This document shows, one piece after another, positions 1 to 8,446 of a stretch of DNA of 64,000 nucleotides. The position numbers were made by a program, and so were the translations under genes. The notes beneath the pieces are model-generated. The model saw only the letters and a list, made by a program, of their open reading frames with translations, ran no database searches and was not told where the DNA came from. Origin of the DNA: BPIH01 sp042408535 (GTDB lineage Bacteria > Chloroflexota > Limnocylindria > Limnocylindrales > CSP1-4). The first letter of the stretch is position 1; each line of letters starts with the position of its first letter. The DNA is taken from the NCBI GenBank assembly GCA_042408535.1, contig JBHORA010000204.1, positions 1-64,000 of the forward strand. Reading direction: 5' to 3'.

Positions 1-1
1 C

Positions 2-2083
2 GAGGCCCCCGTCGGCCGACCGTTGGCCGACCTCTTCGGCGACGTCGTCCTCGATGTCGACGTCAAGCCGAACCGGGGTGACGCCCTCTCCCTCGTCGGC
101 CTCGCCCGGGAGGTCGCGGCGGTGACCGGGGCCCAGGTCCGCTTGCCGCCGGCCGACGTCGTCGAGGAGGGGCCTCCCGTCGAGGACCGCCTGAGCGTGA
201 GCGTCGAGGAGCCCCGGCTCTGTCCCCGCTTCGTCGGTCGCTGGGTCGACGGGGTCCGGGTCGGCCCCTCGCCCGATCGCGTCCAGATGCGCCTCCTCGC
301 GGCCGGGATGCGGCCGGTGAGCAACGTCGTCGACGCCTCGAACTACGTCATGCTCGAGCTCGGCAAGCCGATCCACACCTTCGACGCCGCAGCCGTCGAG
401 GGCGGGCGGATCGTCGTCCGGCGGGCTCGGCCCGGGGAGACCCTGGAGACCCTCGACCACGAGGAGCGAAGCCTCGACCCGGAGACCCTCCTCATCGCCG
501 ATCCCCGAGGGCCGCTCGCCATCGCTGGGGTCATGGGCGGCGCCGCCTCCGAGGTCAGCGAGGCGACCCGCTCGGTCATCATCGAGTCGGCGATCTTCGA
601 TCCGGTGAGCGTCCGCCGGACGGCCTTCCGCTACGCCCTCCGCTCCGAGGCGAGCCTCCGCTTCGAGAAGGGGCAGGAGTTCGGCCTCGCTCCCTTCGGG
701 GCCGACCGGACCGCCCACCTCATCGTCGCCTGGGCGGGCGGGACCGTCGCCCGGGGCCGGGTCGACACGAACCCCCGGGAGCCGGAGCCGGTCCGCATCC
801 CCTTCCGGCCGGCCCGGGTGAACCGCCTCCTCGGGACCGACCTCTCCGGCACCGAGCAGCGGCAGCTCCTCGCCCGGGTCGGGGTCGAGACCGAGCCGGC
901 CGGCGGGGAGGTCCGCGTCCCGATCGCCCGGGGCGAGCGTCCCCGGGACACGGCTGCCCCCGCCGCTCAGTGCCTCGTTGCCGTCGTCCCGCCCTGGCGC
1001 CGGGATCTCGCCATCGAGGCCGACATCGCCGAGGAGATCGCCCGGGTCGCTGGCTACGAGCGGATCGCTGGGACTCGGCCGGACACGGCGATGCCGCCCT
1101 ACCGACGGTCGCCGCTCGCGGTCCGCGACGCCGTTCGGGCCGCCCTCGTCGGCGCCGGCCTGGCCGAGGTCGTCACCCACGCCCTCGTTGCTCCAGAGGA
1201 CCTCGAGGCGTACAGGCTGCGCCGCCCGGTGCCGTCCCTCGACGATCCGGAGCCGGTCCCGACGCCGATCCGGGTCACGAACCCCCTCTCGAGCCTCCAC
1301 TCCGTCCTCCGCCAGAACCTCTTCCCGAGCCTCGTCGGGGTCGTCCTCCTCAACCTCCGGCGGGGACGACCGGGGGTCGCCATCTTCGAGGTCGGCAAGG
1401 GGTACGGGCGTGGATCGTCGGGGCCCGTCGAGTGGTGGCGACTCGGGATCGCCCTTGCCGGGGCGGCAACCCCGCCGTCGCCCCTCCTCCCGCGGCGGAG
1501 CTTCGACCTCGACGACGCGAAGGGCCTCGTCGAGCACATTGCGGCGGCCCTCGGCTTCGGCGAGCCCCGCTTCGAGGCGGAGGTGGACGAACCGCTCTTC
1601 CACCCGGGTCGGACGGCTCGGGTCGAGGCGCAGCACGGGTCCGACTCCACCGCCCTCGGCCTCGTCGGGATCGTCGGCGAGCTCCACCCGGCCCGCCTCG
1701 AGGCCCTCGAGATCCGGGACCGCCTCGTCCTCGCGGAGCTCGCCGTCCGTGGCCTCGGGGCCGGGTCCCTCGAGCCACCGAAGGTCGTCGCGCCGCCTCG
1801 GCATCCGACGGTCGAGCGGGACGTCGCCGTCGTCGTCGGCGAGACGATCCCGGCGGCAAGGGTCGGCGAAACGATCCGGACCTCGGCGGGGCCGCTCCTG
1901 CGCCGCCTCCAGCTCTTCGACGTCTACCGTGGCGCCCCCCTCGCCGAAGGCGAGCGGAGCCTCGCCTACCGGCTCACGTTCTGGACGGAGGGTCGAACGC
2001 TCACCGAGGAGGAGGTCGAGGCTGCCCTCGCCTCAGTGACGGCGGCCCTCGCCCGGGAGGTTGGAGGTCGCCTCCGGAGCTGA
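2..2083 (+). CDS. pheT: Phenylalanyl-tRNA synthetase beta subunit (5' partial)
   Basis: Beta subunit of PheRS, which pairs with PheS to charge tRNA-Phe in the cytoplasm. The frame is open from base 2, so the start and the N-terminal tRNA-binding (EMAP-like) domain lie outside the window. What remains begins just before the conserved KPNRGDALS block (usually TPNRPDCLS), then runs through the B3/B4 and B5 regions and the core. It ends in a clear FDX-ACB anticodon-binding domain in the last ~95 residues (FDVYRGAPLAEGERSLAYR, then RTLTEEEV). The TTG at 23 is an internal codon, not the start. A hairpin follows the stop. The family assignment is secure. Confidence 0.96.
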   Translation, partial: EAPVGRPLADLFGDVVLDVDVKPNRGDALSLVGLAREVAAVTGAQVRLPPADVVEEGPPVEDRLSVSVEEPRLCPRFVGRWVDGVRVGPSPDRVQMRLLAAGMRPVSNVVDASNYVMLELGKPIHTFDAAAVEGGRIVVRRARPGETLETLDHEERSLDPETLLIADPRGPLAIAGVMGGAASEVSEATRSVIIESAIFDPVSVRRTAFRYALRSEASLRFEKGQEFGLAPFGADRTAHLIVAWAGGTVARGRVDTNPREPEPVRIPFRPARVNRLLGTDLSGTEQRQLLARVGVETEPAGGEVRVPIARGERPRDTAAPAAQCLVAVVPPWRRDLAIEADIAEEIARVAGYERIAGTRPDTAMPPYRRSPLAVRDAVRAALVGAGLAEVVTHALVAPEDLEAYRLRRPVPSLDDPEPVPTPIRVTNPLSSLHSVLRQNLFPSLVGVVLLNLRRGRPGVAIFEVGKGYGRGSSGPVEWWRLGIALAGAATPPSPLLPRRSFDLDDAKGLVEHIAAALGFGEPRFEAEVDEPLFHPGRTARVEAQHGSDSTALGLVGIVGELHPARLEALEIRDRLVLAELAVRGLGAGSLEPPKVVAPPRHPTVERDVAVVVGETIPAARVGETIRTSAGPLLRRLQLFDVYRGAPLAEGERSLAYRLTFWTEGRTLTEEEVEAALASVTAALAREVGGRLRS

Positions 2084-2089
2084 GGCGCC

Positions 2090-2126
2090 GTCGACCGGCC
2101 GGCTCGGGGTCGTCCGGCCGAGCGAC
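2090..2126 (+). terminator. Hairpin after pheT
   Basis: GTCG and GGCCGG pair with CCGGCC and CGAC around an 11-nt loop, with a symmetric 3-nt internal loop. It starts 7 nt after the pheT stop. There is no U-tract, so its role as a terminator or attenuator is inferred from position. Confidence 0.4.
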
Positions 2127-2141
2127 GGCAGATGGTCCGCC

Positions 2142-2171
2142 TTGCGGTGAGGAGCACCCCGCTGCTACGCT
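2142..2171 (+). promoter_or_regulatory. Candidate promoter for the cvpA-mpg-mutS2 group
   Basis: TTGCGG (2142-2147), an 18-nt spacer and TACGCT (2166-2171) resemble a sigma-70-type promoter. It lies between the pheT hairpin and the next gene and would give a leader of roughly 48 nt. Confidence 0.35.
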
Positions 2172-2225
2172 TGCCGGTCGCCCGCCGGGGCCGTCGGCGC
2201 CGGCCATGTATCTGGGGAGCACGCG

Positions 2226-2816
2226 GTGGATGTCGCCGAATTCTTGAGCTCGATCGACCTCTTCGATCTCCTCACCGTCCTCTTCGTCTTCGCCATGTTC
2301 ATCCTCGGGGTCATCCAGGGGACGATCCGGCGCGTGCTCGGCCTGGCGGCGATCACCTTCTCGTTCCTCCTCGCCAGCCAGCTCCGGGAGCCCCTCGGCG
2401 CCTTCCTCGCCGCGAACTGGACGCACCTGCCGGCGGAGTACAGCTACATGGTCGGCTACGGGACCATCTTCCTCGCGGCGAGCGTCGCCTCGAGCCTCGT
2501 CATCCAGGGCTTCTACCGGCCCCAACCCCTCTTCGAGCGGGCGACGTTCCTCGACGAGCTCCTCGGCGGGGCCGTCGGCGTCGTCCAGGCGCTCGTCGTT
2601 CTGGGAGCGGTGATCGTCATCCTCGACTCCTTCTTCCGGATCCCCGGCATCGCGCCAAACCCGAACGAGCTCGGGATCCTCCGCGACCTCTTCTCGGCCT
2701 ACGATCGATCCGGAACGGCCGTCCTCTTCCGTGAGACCCTCATCCCGGCCTTCTTCAGCATCGTCGGTGGCTTCGTCCCCGACGCCGTCCGTGGCCTCTT
2801 CGCCGCCGGTCGCTGA
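2226..2816 (+). CDS. CvpA-family membrane protein
   Basis: A 196-aa inner-membrane protein resembling the CvpA (colicin V production) family. Four hydrophobic segments are visible, around residues 12-32, 37-52, 72-92 and 113-137, followed by a soluble tail. The molecular function of the family is not settled. GTG start, with GGGGAG at 2214-2219 six bases upstream. In many bacteria cvpA lies just upstream of mutS2, as it does here with mpg in between, which supports the call. The start of mpg may overlap the 3' end of this gene. Confidence 0.8.
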   Translation: MDVAEFLSSIDLFDLLTVLFVFAMFILGVIQGTIRRVLGLAAITFSFLLASQLREPLGAFLAANWTHLPAEYSYMVGYGTIFLAASVASSLVIQGFYRPQPLFERATFLDELLGGAVGVVQALVVLGAVIVILDSFFRIPGIAPNPNELGILRDLFSAYDRSGTAVLFRETLIPAFFSIVGGFVPDAVRGLFAAGR

Positions 2817-2880
2817 GCCCCTCGCCGGGCGCCTCCCCGACGCGGGGCCGGTCACGACGGCCTCGCTCCTCCCACCCCTC

Positions 2881-3567
2881 GTGCCTCGCTCGATCCTCGC
2901 CGGGCCGACCCTCGAGGCGGCTCGCGCCCTCCTCGGCACCCTTCTCGTCCGCGACGGTCCTGGCCCGGAGCGGCGGATCGGTCGGATCGTCGAGGTGGAG
3001 GCGTACATCGGCGTCGAGGATCGGGCCTGCCACGCTCGGTTCGGGCCGACCAAGCGGAACGGCGTCATGTTCGGGCCGCCGGGGCGGGCCTACGTCTACC
3101 GGGTCTACGGGATGTACGACTGTTTGAACATCGTCACCGAGCCCGAGGGCTCGCCGGCGGCGGTCCTCGTTCGGGCCATCGAGCCCCTCGCCGGGCTGGC
3201 GGCCATGCGCCGCGCCCGGGCGTCGGTCGCCGCCGAGCGCCACCGCTGGTCGGCCGAGCGGACAGCCGCCGAGGTGGCCCGGATCGAGGGCCTCCCGGTC
3301 GCGCGGCTGGCGAGCGGCCCGGGCCTCGTCGGGGCCGTCCTCGGCCTCGACCCGAGCTGGTCGGGGGTCGACCTCTGCGATCCCGCCTCGCCCCTCCGTC
3401 TCCATCGGGGACTCGCCGACGAGGAGGACCCGCCCGTCGCCGTCGGGCCGCGGGTCGGCGTCGACTACGCCGGGGAGCCGTGGCGCAGCCTCCCTTGGCG
3501 TCTCGCCATCGGCGGCCACCCGGCGGTGTCGCGGCCGCCGCTCGAGGGCCGGCGCGGCCGGCGCTGA
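2881..3567 (+). CDS. mpg: 3-methyladenine DNA glycosylase (AAG/Mpg family)
   Basis: Base-excision repair glycosylase that removes alkylated purines. Family hallmarks are all present: RIVEVEAYIG (catalytic Glu in EVEAY), EDRACHA, TKRN, MFGPPGRAYVYRVYGMYDCLN and a later SGPG block. I chose the GTG at 2881, which gives 228 aa beginning VPRSILAGPTLEAARALLG, because conservation starts there. In-frame GTGs at 2731, 2767 and 2791 would add a Ser/Pro-rich extension overlapping the cvpA-family gene. The stop lies 2 nt before the mutS2 ATG, implying co-transcription. Confidence 0.9.
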   Translation: MPRSILAGPTLEAARALLGTLLVRDGPGPERRIGRIVEVEAYIGVEDRACHARFGPTKRNGVMFGPPGRAYVYRVYGMYDCLNIVTEPEGSPAAVLVRAIEPLAGLAAMRRARASVAAERHRWSAERTAAEVARIEGLPVARLASGPGLVGAVLGLDPSWSGVDLCDPASPLRLHRGLADEEDPPVAVGPRVGVDYAGEPWRSLPWRLAIGGHPAVSRPPLEGRRGRR

Positions 3568-3569
3568 CG

Positions 3570-5897
3570 ATGGACGACCGATCCCTCGAGATCCTCGAGT
3601 TCCCGAAGATCCGAGCCCGGCTCGCCGACCTGACGACCTTCGGCCCGGCCCGCCGGCTCGCCGAGACCCTCGTCCCGAGCGCCGATCCGCTCGTCGTCGC
3701 CCGCGCCCTCGACGAGACGGACCAGGCTCGAGCCCTTCGAGCCGAGCGCCCCGAGGTCGGCATCGGTGGCGCCGTCGACATCGGCCCCGCCGTCGAGCGC
3801 GCCGCCCGAGGTGGCCGCCTCGAGCCGGTCCAGTTCCTCGGCATCGCCGAGACCCTCGACGCCGCGGCCCGCCTGGCGACCCAGCTGGCCGACGACCGCC
3901 GACCCCTCCTTCGGGACCTCGCTCGCCGGCTCCACCCCCTGCCCGCCCTCCGAGCCACCCTCGCCCGGAGCTTCGATCCGGCCGGCGAGCTCCTCGATAC
4001 CGCGTCGCCGAAGCTCGGTGCCCTCCGGGCGGCCGTCCGGGTCGCCTACGAGCGCCTCCGGCGTCGCCTCGACAGCCTCGTCGCGTCCGAGCTCGGCGCG
4101 GCGCTCCAGGAGCCGATCGTCACGATCCGGAACGGCCGCTACGTCGTCCCGATCCGGGCCGAGGCACGGTCACGGGTCCGGGGCATCGTCCACGACGCTT
4201 CGTCGAGCGGCCAAACCCTCTTCGTCGAGCCCCTCGTCGTCGTCGAACTCGGCAACGCCTGGCGCGAGGCTCAGGCGGCCGAGGCCGAGGAGGTCGATCG
4301 GATCCTCGACGAGCTCTCCGCCCTCGTCGCTGCCCACGCGCCCCTCCTCCGGGAGACCCTCGACGCCCTGGCGACCCTCGACTTCTGGCTGGCGAAGGCT
4401 CGGCTCGCCGAAGCCCTCGAGGCAGTCCGACCAGACCCGAGCGCCGACGGCAGCCTCGACCTCCGGGCCGCCCGTCATCCGGGTCTCGGGTCGACAGCGG
4501 TCCCCATCGACGTCCACCTCGGCGGCGAGTTCTCCGCCCTCGTCGTCACCGGGCCGAACACCGGCGGCAAGACCGTCGCCCTCCGGACGATCGGGCTCCT
4601 CGCCCTCATGCACCAGGCCGGACTCCACGTCCCGGCGGCAGCCGGCAGCCGACTCCCGGTCTTCCTCGACGTCTTCGCCGACATCGGCGACGAGCAGTCG
4701 ATCGCCCAGTCGCTGTCGACCTTCTCGGGTCACCTTCGACGGATCATCACCATCGTCGAGCGGGCGGGCCCGGGGTCCCTCGTCCTCCTCGACGAGCTCG
4801 GGGCTGGGACGGACCCGACGGAGGGCTCGGCCCTCGCCCAGGCGATCCTCGACCACCTCCTGGCCGCCGGTGCCCTCGTCGCGGCGACGACCCACTCGGC
4901 CGAGCTGAAGGTCTACGCCCACACGACGCCCGGGGTCCGGAACGCGGCCGTCGAGTTCGACCTCGAGACCCTCCGCCCCACGTACCACCTCTCCATCGGT
5001 CTCCCGGGCGGGAGCCAGGCCTTCGCCATCGCCGAGCGGCTCGGGCTGCCGGCGGCCATCGTCGACGCCGCCCGGGGCCGGCTCACCGAGGACGAGCGGG
5101 CCTTCGAGGCGACCCTGGCCCGGATCCGCGAGGCGGAACGGGAGGCGGCCGCGGCCCGCGATGCGGCTCGACGGGCCGAGGAACGGGCGACCGAGGCGCT
5201 CCGGGCGGCCGAGGAAGAGCGCCGCCGGGCGCGGGCCGAGCGGGAGGCGATCCTCGCCGCCGCCCGGGCCGAGGCCGAGGCGATCGTCGAACGACTCCGC
5301 GGCGAGCTGGAGGGAGCACGGCGGGCTCTCGAGCGGGAGACGCTCACCGTGCCGCGGATCGACGAACGGATCGCTCGTGCCGAGGCTGCCCTCGCCGCGC
5401 TACCGGCCGCCCCCCGGCCCGAGGCGGCGCCATCGTGGCAGGTCGGCGATTGGGCCCGGAGCCGGAGCGGCGCCTGGGAGGGCCGGGTCGTCGCCATCGA
5501 CCGAACCCGACGACGGGCGAGGCTCGAGAGCGGCGGCAAGCGGGTCTCCGTCGACCTCGCCGAGCTCGTCAAGACCGCCCCGTCGACGTGGGCGGAGCTA
5601 GGGGTGACCGAGCGGAGAACGAACCGGGCCGGCCTCGGCCTCGAGCGGGTGCGGCGGATCGCGAGCTCCCTCGACCTCCGGGGGGCGAGGGTCGAGGAGG
5701 CCGTCGCTGTCCTCGAGCGCTACCTCGAGGATGCCGCCCTCGCCGGCCTCGCCGAGGTGACGATCGTCCACGGCCTCGGGACCGGCGCCCTCCGGGATGC
5801 CGTCCGGGCAGCGGCGGCGGCCCATCCCCTCGTCGCCGGCGTTCGCGGTGGGGGACCGAACGAAGGTGGGGACGGGGTGACGGTCGTCGCCCTCTGA
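3570..5897 (+). CDS. mutS2: Endonuclease MutS2
   Basis: A 775-aa MutS2, close to the family norm. These ATPases act on recombination intermediates, and in Gram-positive bacteria they also rescue collided ribosomes. An N-terminal clamp/lever region is followed by the ABC-type ATPase (Walker A GPNTGGKT at ~328-335, LLDELGAGTDP as Walker B), a long charged coiled-coil rich in EAEREAAAARDA-like sequence, and a C-terminal Smr nuclease domain (LDLRGARVEEA, IVHGLGTGALR, GGDGVTVV). The usual HG[KR]GTG is HGLGTG here. The ATG at 3570 follows the mpg stop by 2 nt. A reading with 30 more residues (from 3480) would overlap mpg and is less likely. Confidence 0.95.
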   Translation: MDDRSLEILEFPKIRARLADLTTFGPARRLAETLVPSADPLVVARALDETDQARALRAERPEVGIGGAVDIGPAVERAARGGRLEPVQFLGIAETLDAAARLATQLADDRRPLLRDLARRLHPLPALRATLARSFDPAGELLDTASPKLGALRAAVRVAYERLRRRLDSLVASELGAALQEPIVTIRNGRYVVPIRAEARSRVRGIVHDASSSGQTLFVEPLVVVELGNAWREAQAAEAEEVDRILDELSALVAAHAPLLRETLDALATLDFWLAKARLAEALEAVRPDPSADGSLDLRAARHPGLGSTAVPIDVHLGGEFSALVVTGPNTGGKTVALRTIGLLALMHQAGLHVPAAAGSRLPVFLDVFADIGDEQSIAQSLSTFSGHLRRIITIVERAGPGSLVLLDELGAGTDPTEGSALAQAILDHLLAAGALVAATTHSAELKVYAHTTPGVRNAAVEFDLETLRPTYHLSIGLPGGSQAFAIAERLGLPAAIVDAARGRLTEDERAFEATLARIREAEREAAAARDAARRAEERATEALRAAEEERRRARAEREAILAAARAEAEAIVERLRGELEGARRALERETLTVPRIDERIARAEAALAALPAAPRPEAAPSWQVGDWARSRSGAWEGRVVAIDRTRRRARLESGGKRVSVDLAELVKTAPSTWAELGVTERRTNRAGLGLERVRRIASSLDLRGARVEEAVAVLERYLEDAALAGLAEVTIVHGLGTGALRDAVRAAAAAHPLVAGVRGGGPNEGGDGVTVVAL

Positions 5898-5991
5898 TCG
5901 GCGCTCCTCTCAGTGGCTGCTCGGTCCCTTCGGCGGTGCCGTCTCCACCGCCCCAGCGGCCGGGTTGCCTCGGCGGCAGGGATGGGCACGC

Positions 5992-5997
5992 TAGGAT
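5992..5997 (+). promoter_or_regulatory. -10 element TAGGAT ahead of the tyrS micro-ORF
   Basis: TAGGAT sits 10 nt before the ATG at 6008, so a transcript would begin within a few bases of that ATG. No convincing -35 is visible. The same element, spacing and downstream layout recur before the EamA gene at 35079. Confidence 0.45.
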
Positions 5998-6007
5998 AGG
6001 GACCGCG

Positions 6008-6085
6008 ATGACCGTCCCTGCCTCCATCGGCTGCTCCGTCCGCGTCTCTCTCCGCCCCGGGACGAGCCGCCTCCCTCGCCCGTGA
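6008..6085 (+). CDS. 25-codon upstream micro-ORF coupled to tyrS
   Basis: The ORF begins MTVPASIGCSVRVSLRPG and ends in a TGA that shares bases with the tyrS GTG (GTGA at 6082-6085). It has no tyrosine codon, so it is not a classical attenuation peptide. Its ATG lies in the loop of a hairpin formed by AGGGAC (5998-6003) and GTCCCT (6014-6019). The -10 element 10 nt upstream suggests leaderless initiation and translational coupling into tyrS, which has no obvious Shine-Dalgarno of its own. Whether the peptide is made or matters is unknown. Confidence 0.45.
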   Translation: MTVPASIGCSVRVSLRPGTSRLPRP

Positions 6086-7413
6086 CGAGCCCGCCGCTGG
6101 CGACGGTCGAGCCTGCCCCGGGCCTCGCCGGCCTCCTCGACGAGCTTCGTTGGCGGGGCCTCTTGCACGCCGCGACCCCCGGCCTCGCCGCTCGTCTGGC
6201 GACGGGGCGCCCGATCGCCGGCTACAACGGCTTCGACCCGACGGCCCGCTCCCTCCACGCCGGCAACCTCGTCCCGATCTTCGGCCTCATCCACCTCCAG
6301 CAGCGGGGCGGCCGTCCGGTCGTCGTCATCGGCGGCGGGACCGGGATGATCGGCGATCCCTCGGGCCGGACGACCGAGCGGGCCCTCCTCGACGCCGACA
6401 CCCTGGCCGCGAACGGCGCGGCCATCCGGGCTCAACTCGAGCGGTTTCTCGACCTCGAACCTGGCCCGAGCGGGGCGCTCGTCGTCGACAACGCCGAGTG
6501 GCTCGGCCGCCTCTCGCTCATCGAGTTCCTCCGGGACGTCGGGAAGCACTTCACCGTCCCCTACATGCTCGACAAGGAGTCGGTCCGGACGCGCCTCGAG
6601 CGGGGCCTCTCCTACACGGAGTTCAGCTACATGCTCCTCCAGGCCTACGACTTCCTCCACCTCTACCGGGTCTACGGGGTCGAGCTCCAGATGGGCGGAG
6701 CCGACCAGTGGGGGAACATCACCGCTGGCCTCGAGCTCATCCGGAGGGTCGTCGGGGGCGGCGAGGAGGGGAGCGGGGAGGAGCTCGCCCACGGGCTCTG
6801 CTATCCGCTCCTCACCCTCCCCTCGGGCGAGAAGTTCGGCAAGACGGCGGCCGGGACCTCGATCTGGCTCGACCCGGAGCTCACCTCGCCCTTCGCCTTC
6901 TACCAGCACTGGCTGAACGCCCCCGACGCCGATGTCCCGACGTACCTCCGCTTCTTCACCCTCCTCGGGCGGGCCGAGATCGAGGCGCTCCTGGCCGAGG
7001 GCGCCCTCCGGCCGGAGGCGAGGCTGCCGCAACGGGTCCTGGCGCGAGACCTGACGGCCCGGGTCCACGGGGCGGCGGCAGCGGAGCGGGCGGAGCGGAT
7101 GTCGACCCTCGCCTTCTCGGACGAGCCCGTCGAGGACCCCGAGCTCCTCGAGGCCCTCTGGCGGGAGGCGGACGGCTTCGACGTCCCGCCGAGCCTCCGC
7201 GGGGCGCCGGTTGCCGTCTTCCTCGCCGAGACCGGCCTCGTCGCCTCCCGGAGCGAGGCGCGCCGCCTCGTCGCCGGGGGCGGGGTGACGCTGAACGGCC
7301 GGCGGCCGACGAGCCACGACGAGCCGGTCCCGGAGCCGATCGCTGGGCGCTACTGGCGGGTCGGGATCGGGCGCCGGAGCCGGCGGACGGGTCGCCTCGT
7401 CGAGGGCGGCTAG
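6082..7413 (+). CDS. tyrS: Tyrosyl-tRNA synthetase
   Basis: Class I synthetase that charges tRNA-Tyr (443 aa). The Rossmann catalytic domain holds GFDPTARSLHAGNL, where the HIGH signature has become HAGN, then YMLLQAYDF, GGADQWGNI and the KMSKS-equivalent KFGKT. A C-terminal S4 RNA-binding domain (VASRSEARRLVAGGGVTLNG) is present. GTG start overlapping the stop of the upstream micro-ORF. The gene is monocistronic downstream and faces the his operon tail-to-tail across a hairpin. Confidence 0.95.
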   Translation: MTSPPLATVEPAPGLAGLLDELRWRGLLHAATPGLAARLATGRPIAGYNGFDPTARSLHAGNLVPIFGLIHLQQRGGRPVVVIGGGTGMIGDPSGRTTERALLDADTLAANGAAIRAQLERFLDLEPGPSGALVVDNAEWLGRLSLIEFLRDVGKHFTVPYMLDKESVRTRLERGLSYTEFSYMLLQAYDFLHLYRVYGVELQMGGADQWGNITAGLELIRRVVGGGEEGSGEELAHGLCYPLLTLPSGEKFGKTAAGTSIWLDPELTSPFAFYQHWLNAPDADVPTYLRFFTLLGRAEIEALLAEGALRPEARLPQRVLARDLTARVHGAAAAERAERMSTLAFSDEPVEDPELLEALWREADGFDVPPSLRGAPVAVFLAETGLVASRSEARRLVAGGGVTLNGRRPTSHDEPVPEPIAGRYWRVGIGRRSRRTGRLVEGG

Positions 7414-7482
7414 CGGAGCGCCGGCCGCGGCCCAGGAGACGGCCCCTGGGTCCGCGAGGCGACGCTCTCGGGCGGCGGTGCG

Positions 7483-7502
7483 GGTGGCTGGTGCCAGCCG
7501 CC
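7483..7502. terminator. Hairpin between convergent tyrS and his operon
   Basis: GGTGGCTGG (7483-7491) pairs with CCAGCCGCC (7494-7502), with one G-U pair. It lies between the tyrS stop (7413) and the hisIE stop (7537). No U-run. It could terminate transcription from both sides. Confidence 0.4.
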
Positions 7503-7536
7503 AGCGCTCCCTCTGGTCAGCGCAGGGCCGCCTTCT

Positions 7537-8445
7537 TCAGGGCCGGTGACGGCGCCGGAGGACGGCGACAACCTCGTCGGGCGGTAGGCTCCGCTCGGCA
7601 AGAAGGACGAGGAGGTGGTAGAGGAGGTCGGCCGCTTCGCCGGCGAGAGCGGCGCGGGTCGTCGCCCGAGGCCCTTCGGGCGCCGCTCTCTCGGGCGCCG
7701 CTCCCTCGGGCGCCGCTCCGTCGCCGGAGGCTTCGCGCCAGGCGTCGTCCTTGGCGGCGAGGAGGACCTCGACGGCCTCCTCGACGACCTTACGGCCGAC
7801 GGCTTCCGGGCCACCGGCGAGGAGGGCGGCGGTGTACGAGCCCGGCGGCCGGCTGGCCGCCCGCTCGGCGATCGTGTCCCAGAGGACGGCGAGCCAGGCG
7901 AAGGCGGCCTCGGTCGCCGGTTCGGCTCGGCGGGGGAAGGGCCGGCCGCCATCGGGCTGGCGGTCGCCGGGCGAACCCGTCTCGGGGCCCGTCCCGGGGC
8001 GAGTCTCGGCAGCGCCGGCGAGCGCTGCGGGGTCTCCTCCGTCAGGGGGCGGATCGAAGCAGCTTCGGGTGCCTCGGTGGCAGGTCGGGCCCGCCGGATC
8101 GGCCCGGAGGAGGAGGGCGTCGGCGTCGCAATCGACGGCGATCGAGCGGAGTCGGAGGACGTTCCCGCTCGTCTCGCCCTTCCGCCAGAGTCGCCCTCGG
8201 GAGCGGGAGTGGAAGTGAACCTCGCCGGTCCGGAGGGTCGCTTCGAGGGCTTCGGCGTCCATGGAGGCGACCATGAGAACCTGCCCGGAGGCTGCGTCGA
8301 CGACGACCGCCGTCGCGAGGCCGTCGGGCCCGAAGCGAACCCCCTCGGGCGCGATGGCAGCCGGGGAGGCGGGCGCGGCACCGGAGCCAGGGTCCGCCAC
8401 GATCTCGGCCCCCGGGGTGGGATGCGCTCCCTCGGTCGGGACCAC
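7537..8445 (-). CDS. hisIE: Bifunctional phosphoribosyl-AMP cyclohydrolase / phosphoribosyl-ATP pyrophosphatase
   Basis: Fusion of HisI (N-terminal) and HisE (C-terminal), steps 3 and 2 of histidine synthesis. The HisI part shows DCDADALLLRADPAGPTCH and GTRSCF with the metal-binding Asp/Cys set. The HisE part shows GSYTAALLAGGPEAVGRKV followed by EEAVEVLLAA and GEAADLLYHLLVLL. GTG start at 8445, one base beyond the hisF stop, giving 302 aa. The first ~35 residues before VRFGPDGLATAVVVD are low-complexity. HisE carries an Ala/Pro/Glu-rich loop encoded by a 15-bp tandem repeat. Last gene of the operon. Confidence 0.93.
   Translation of the reverse strand: MVPTEGAHPTPGAEIVADPGSGAAPASPAAIAPEGVRFGPDGLATAVVVDAASGQVLMVASMDAEALEATLRTGEVHFHSRSRGRLWRKGETSGNVLRLRSIAVDCDADALLLRADPAGPTCHRGTRSCFDPPPDGGDPAALAGAAETRPGTGPETGSPGDRQPDGGRPFPRRAEPATEAAFAWLAVLWDTIAERAASRPPGSYTAALLAGGPEAVGRKVVEEAVEVLLAAKDDAWREASGDGAAPEGAAPERAAPEGPRATTRAALAGEAADLLYHLLVLLAERSLPPDEVVAVLRRRHRP
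7676..7720. repeat. 15-bp tandem repeat, three copies, inside hisIE
   Basis: Units at 7676, 7691 and 7706 read TCGGGCGCCGCTC plus two variable bases. The period is a multiple of 3, so the protein gains an in-frame PEGAA/PERAA-type loop between HisE helices. Confidence 0.9.
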
Positions 8446-8446
8446 G

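Noticed and set aside
5990..6022. T-box-like ACCGCG...CCGTCCCT before tyrS
   Set aside because: It resembles the T-box core, but the TGG bulge that binds the tRNA end is absent and I see no stem I or tyrosine specifier loop in the short leader.
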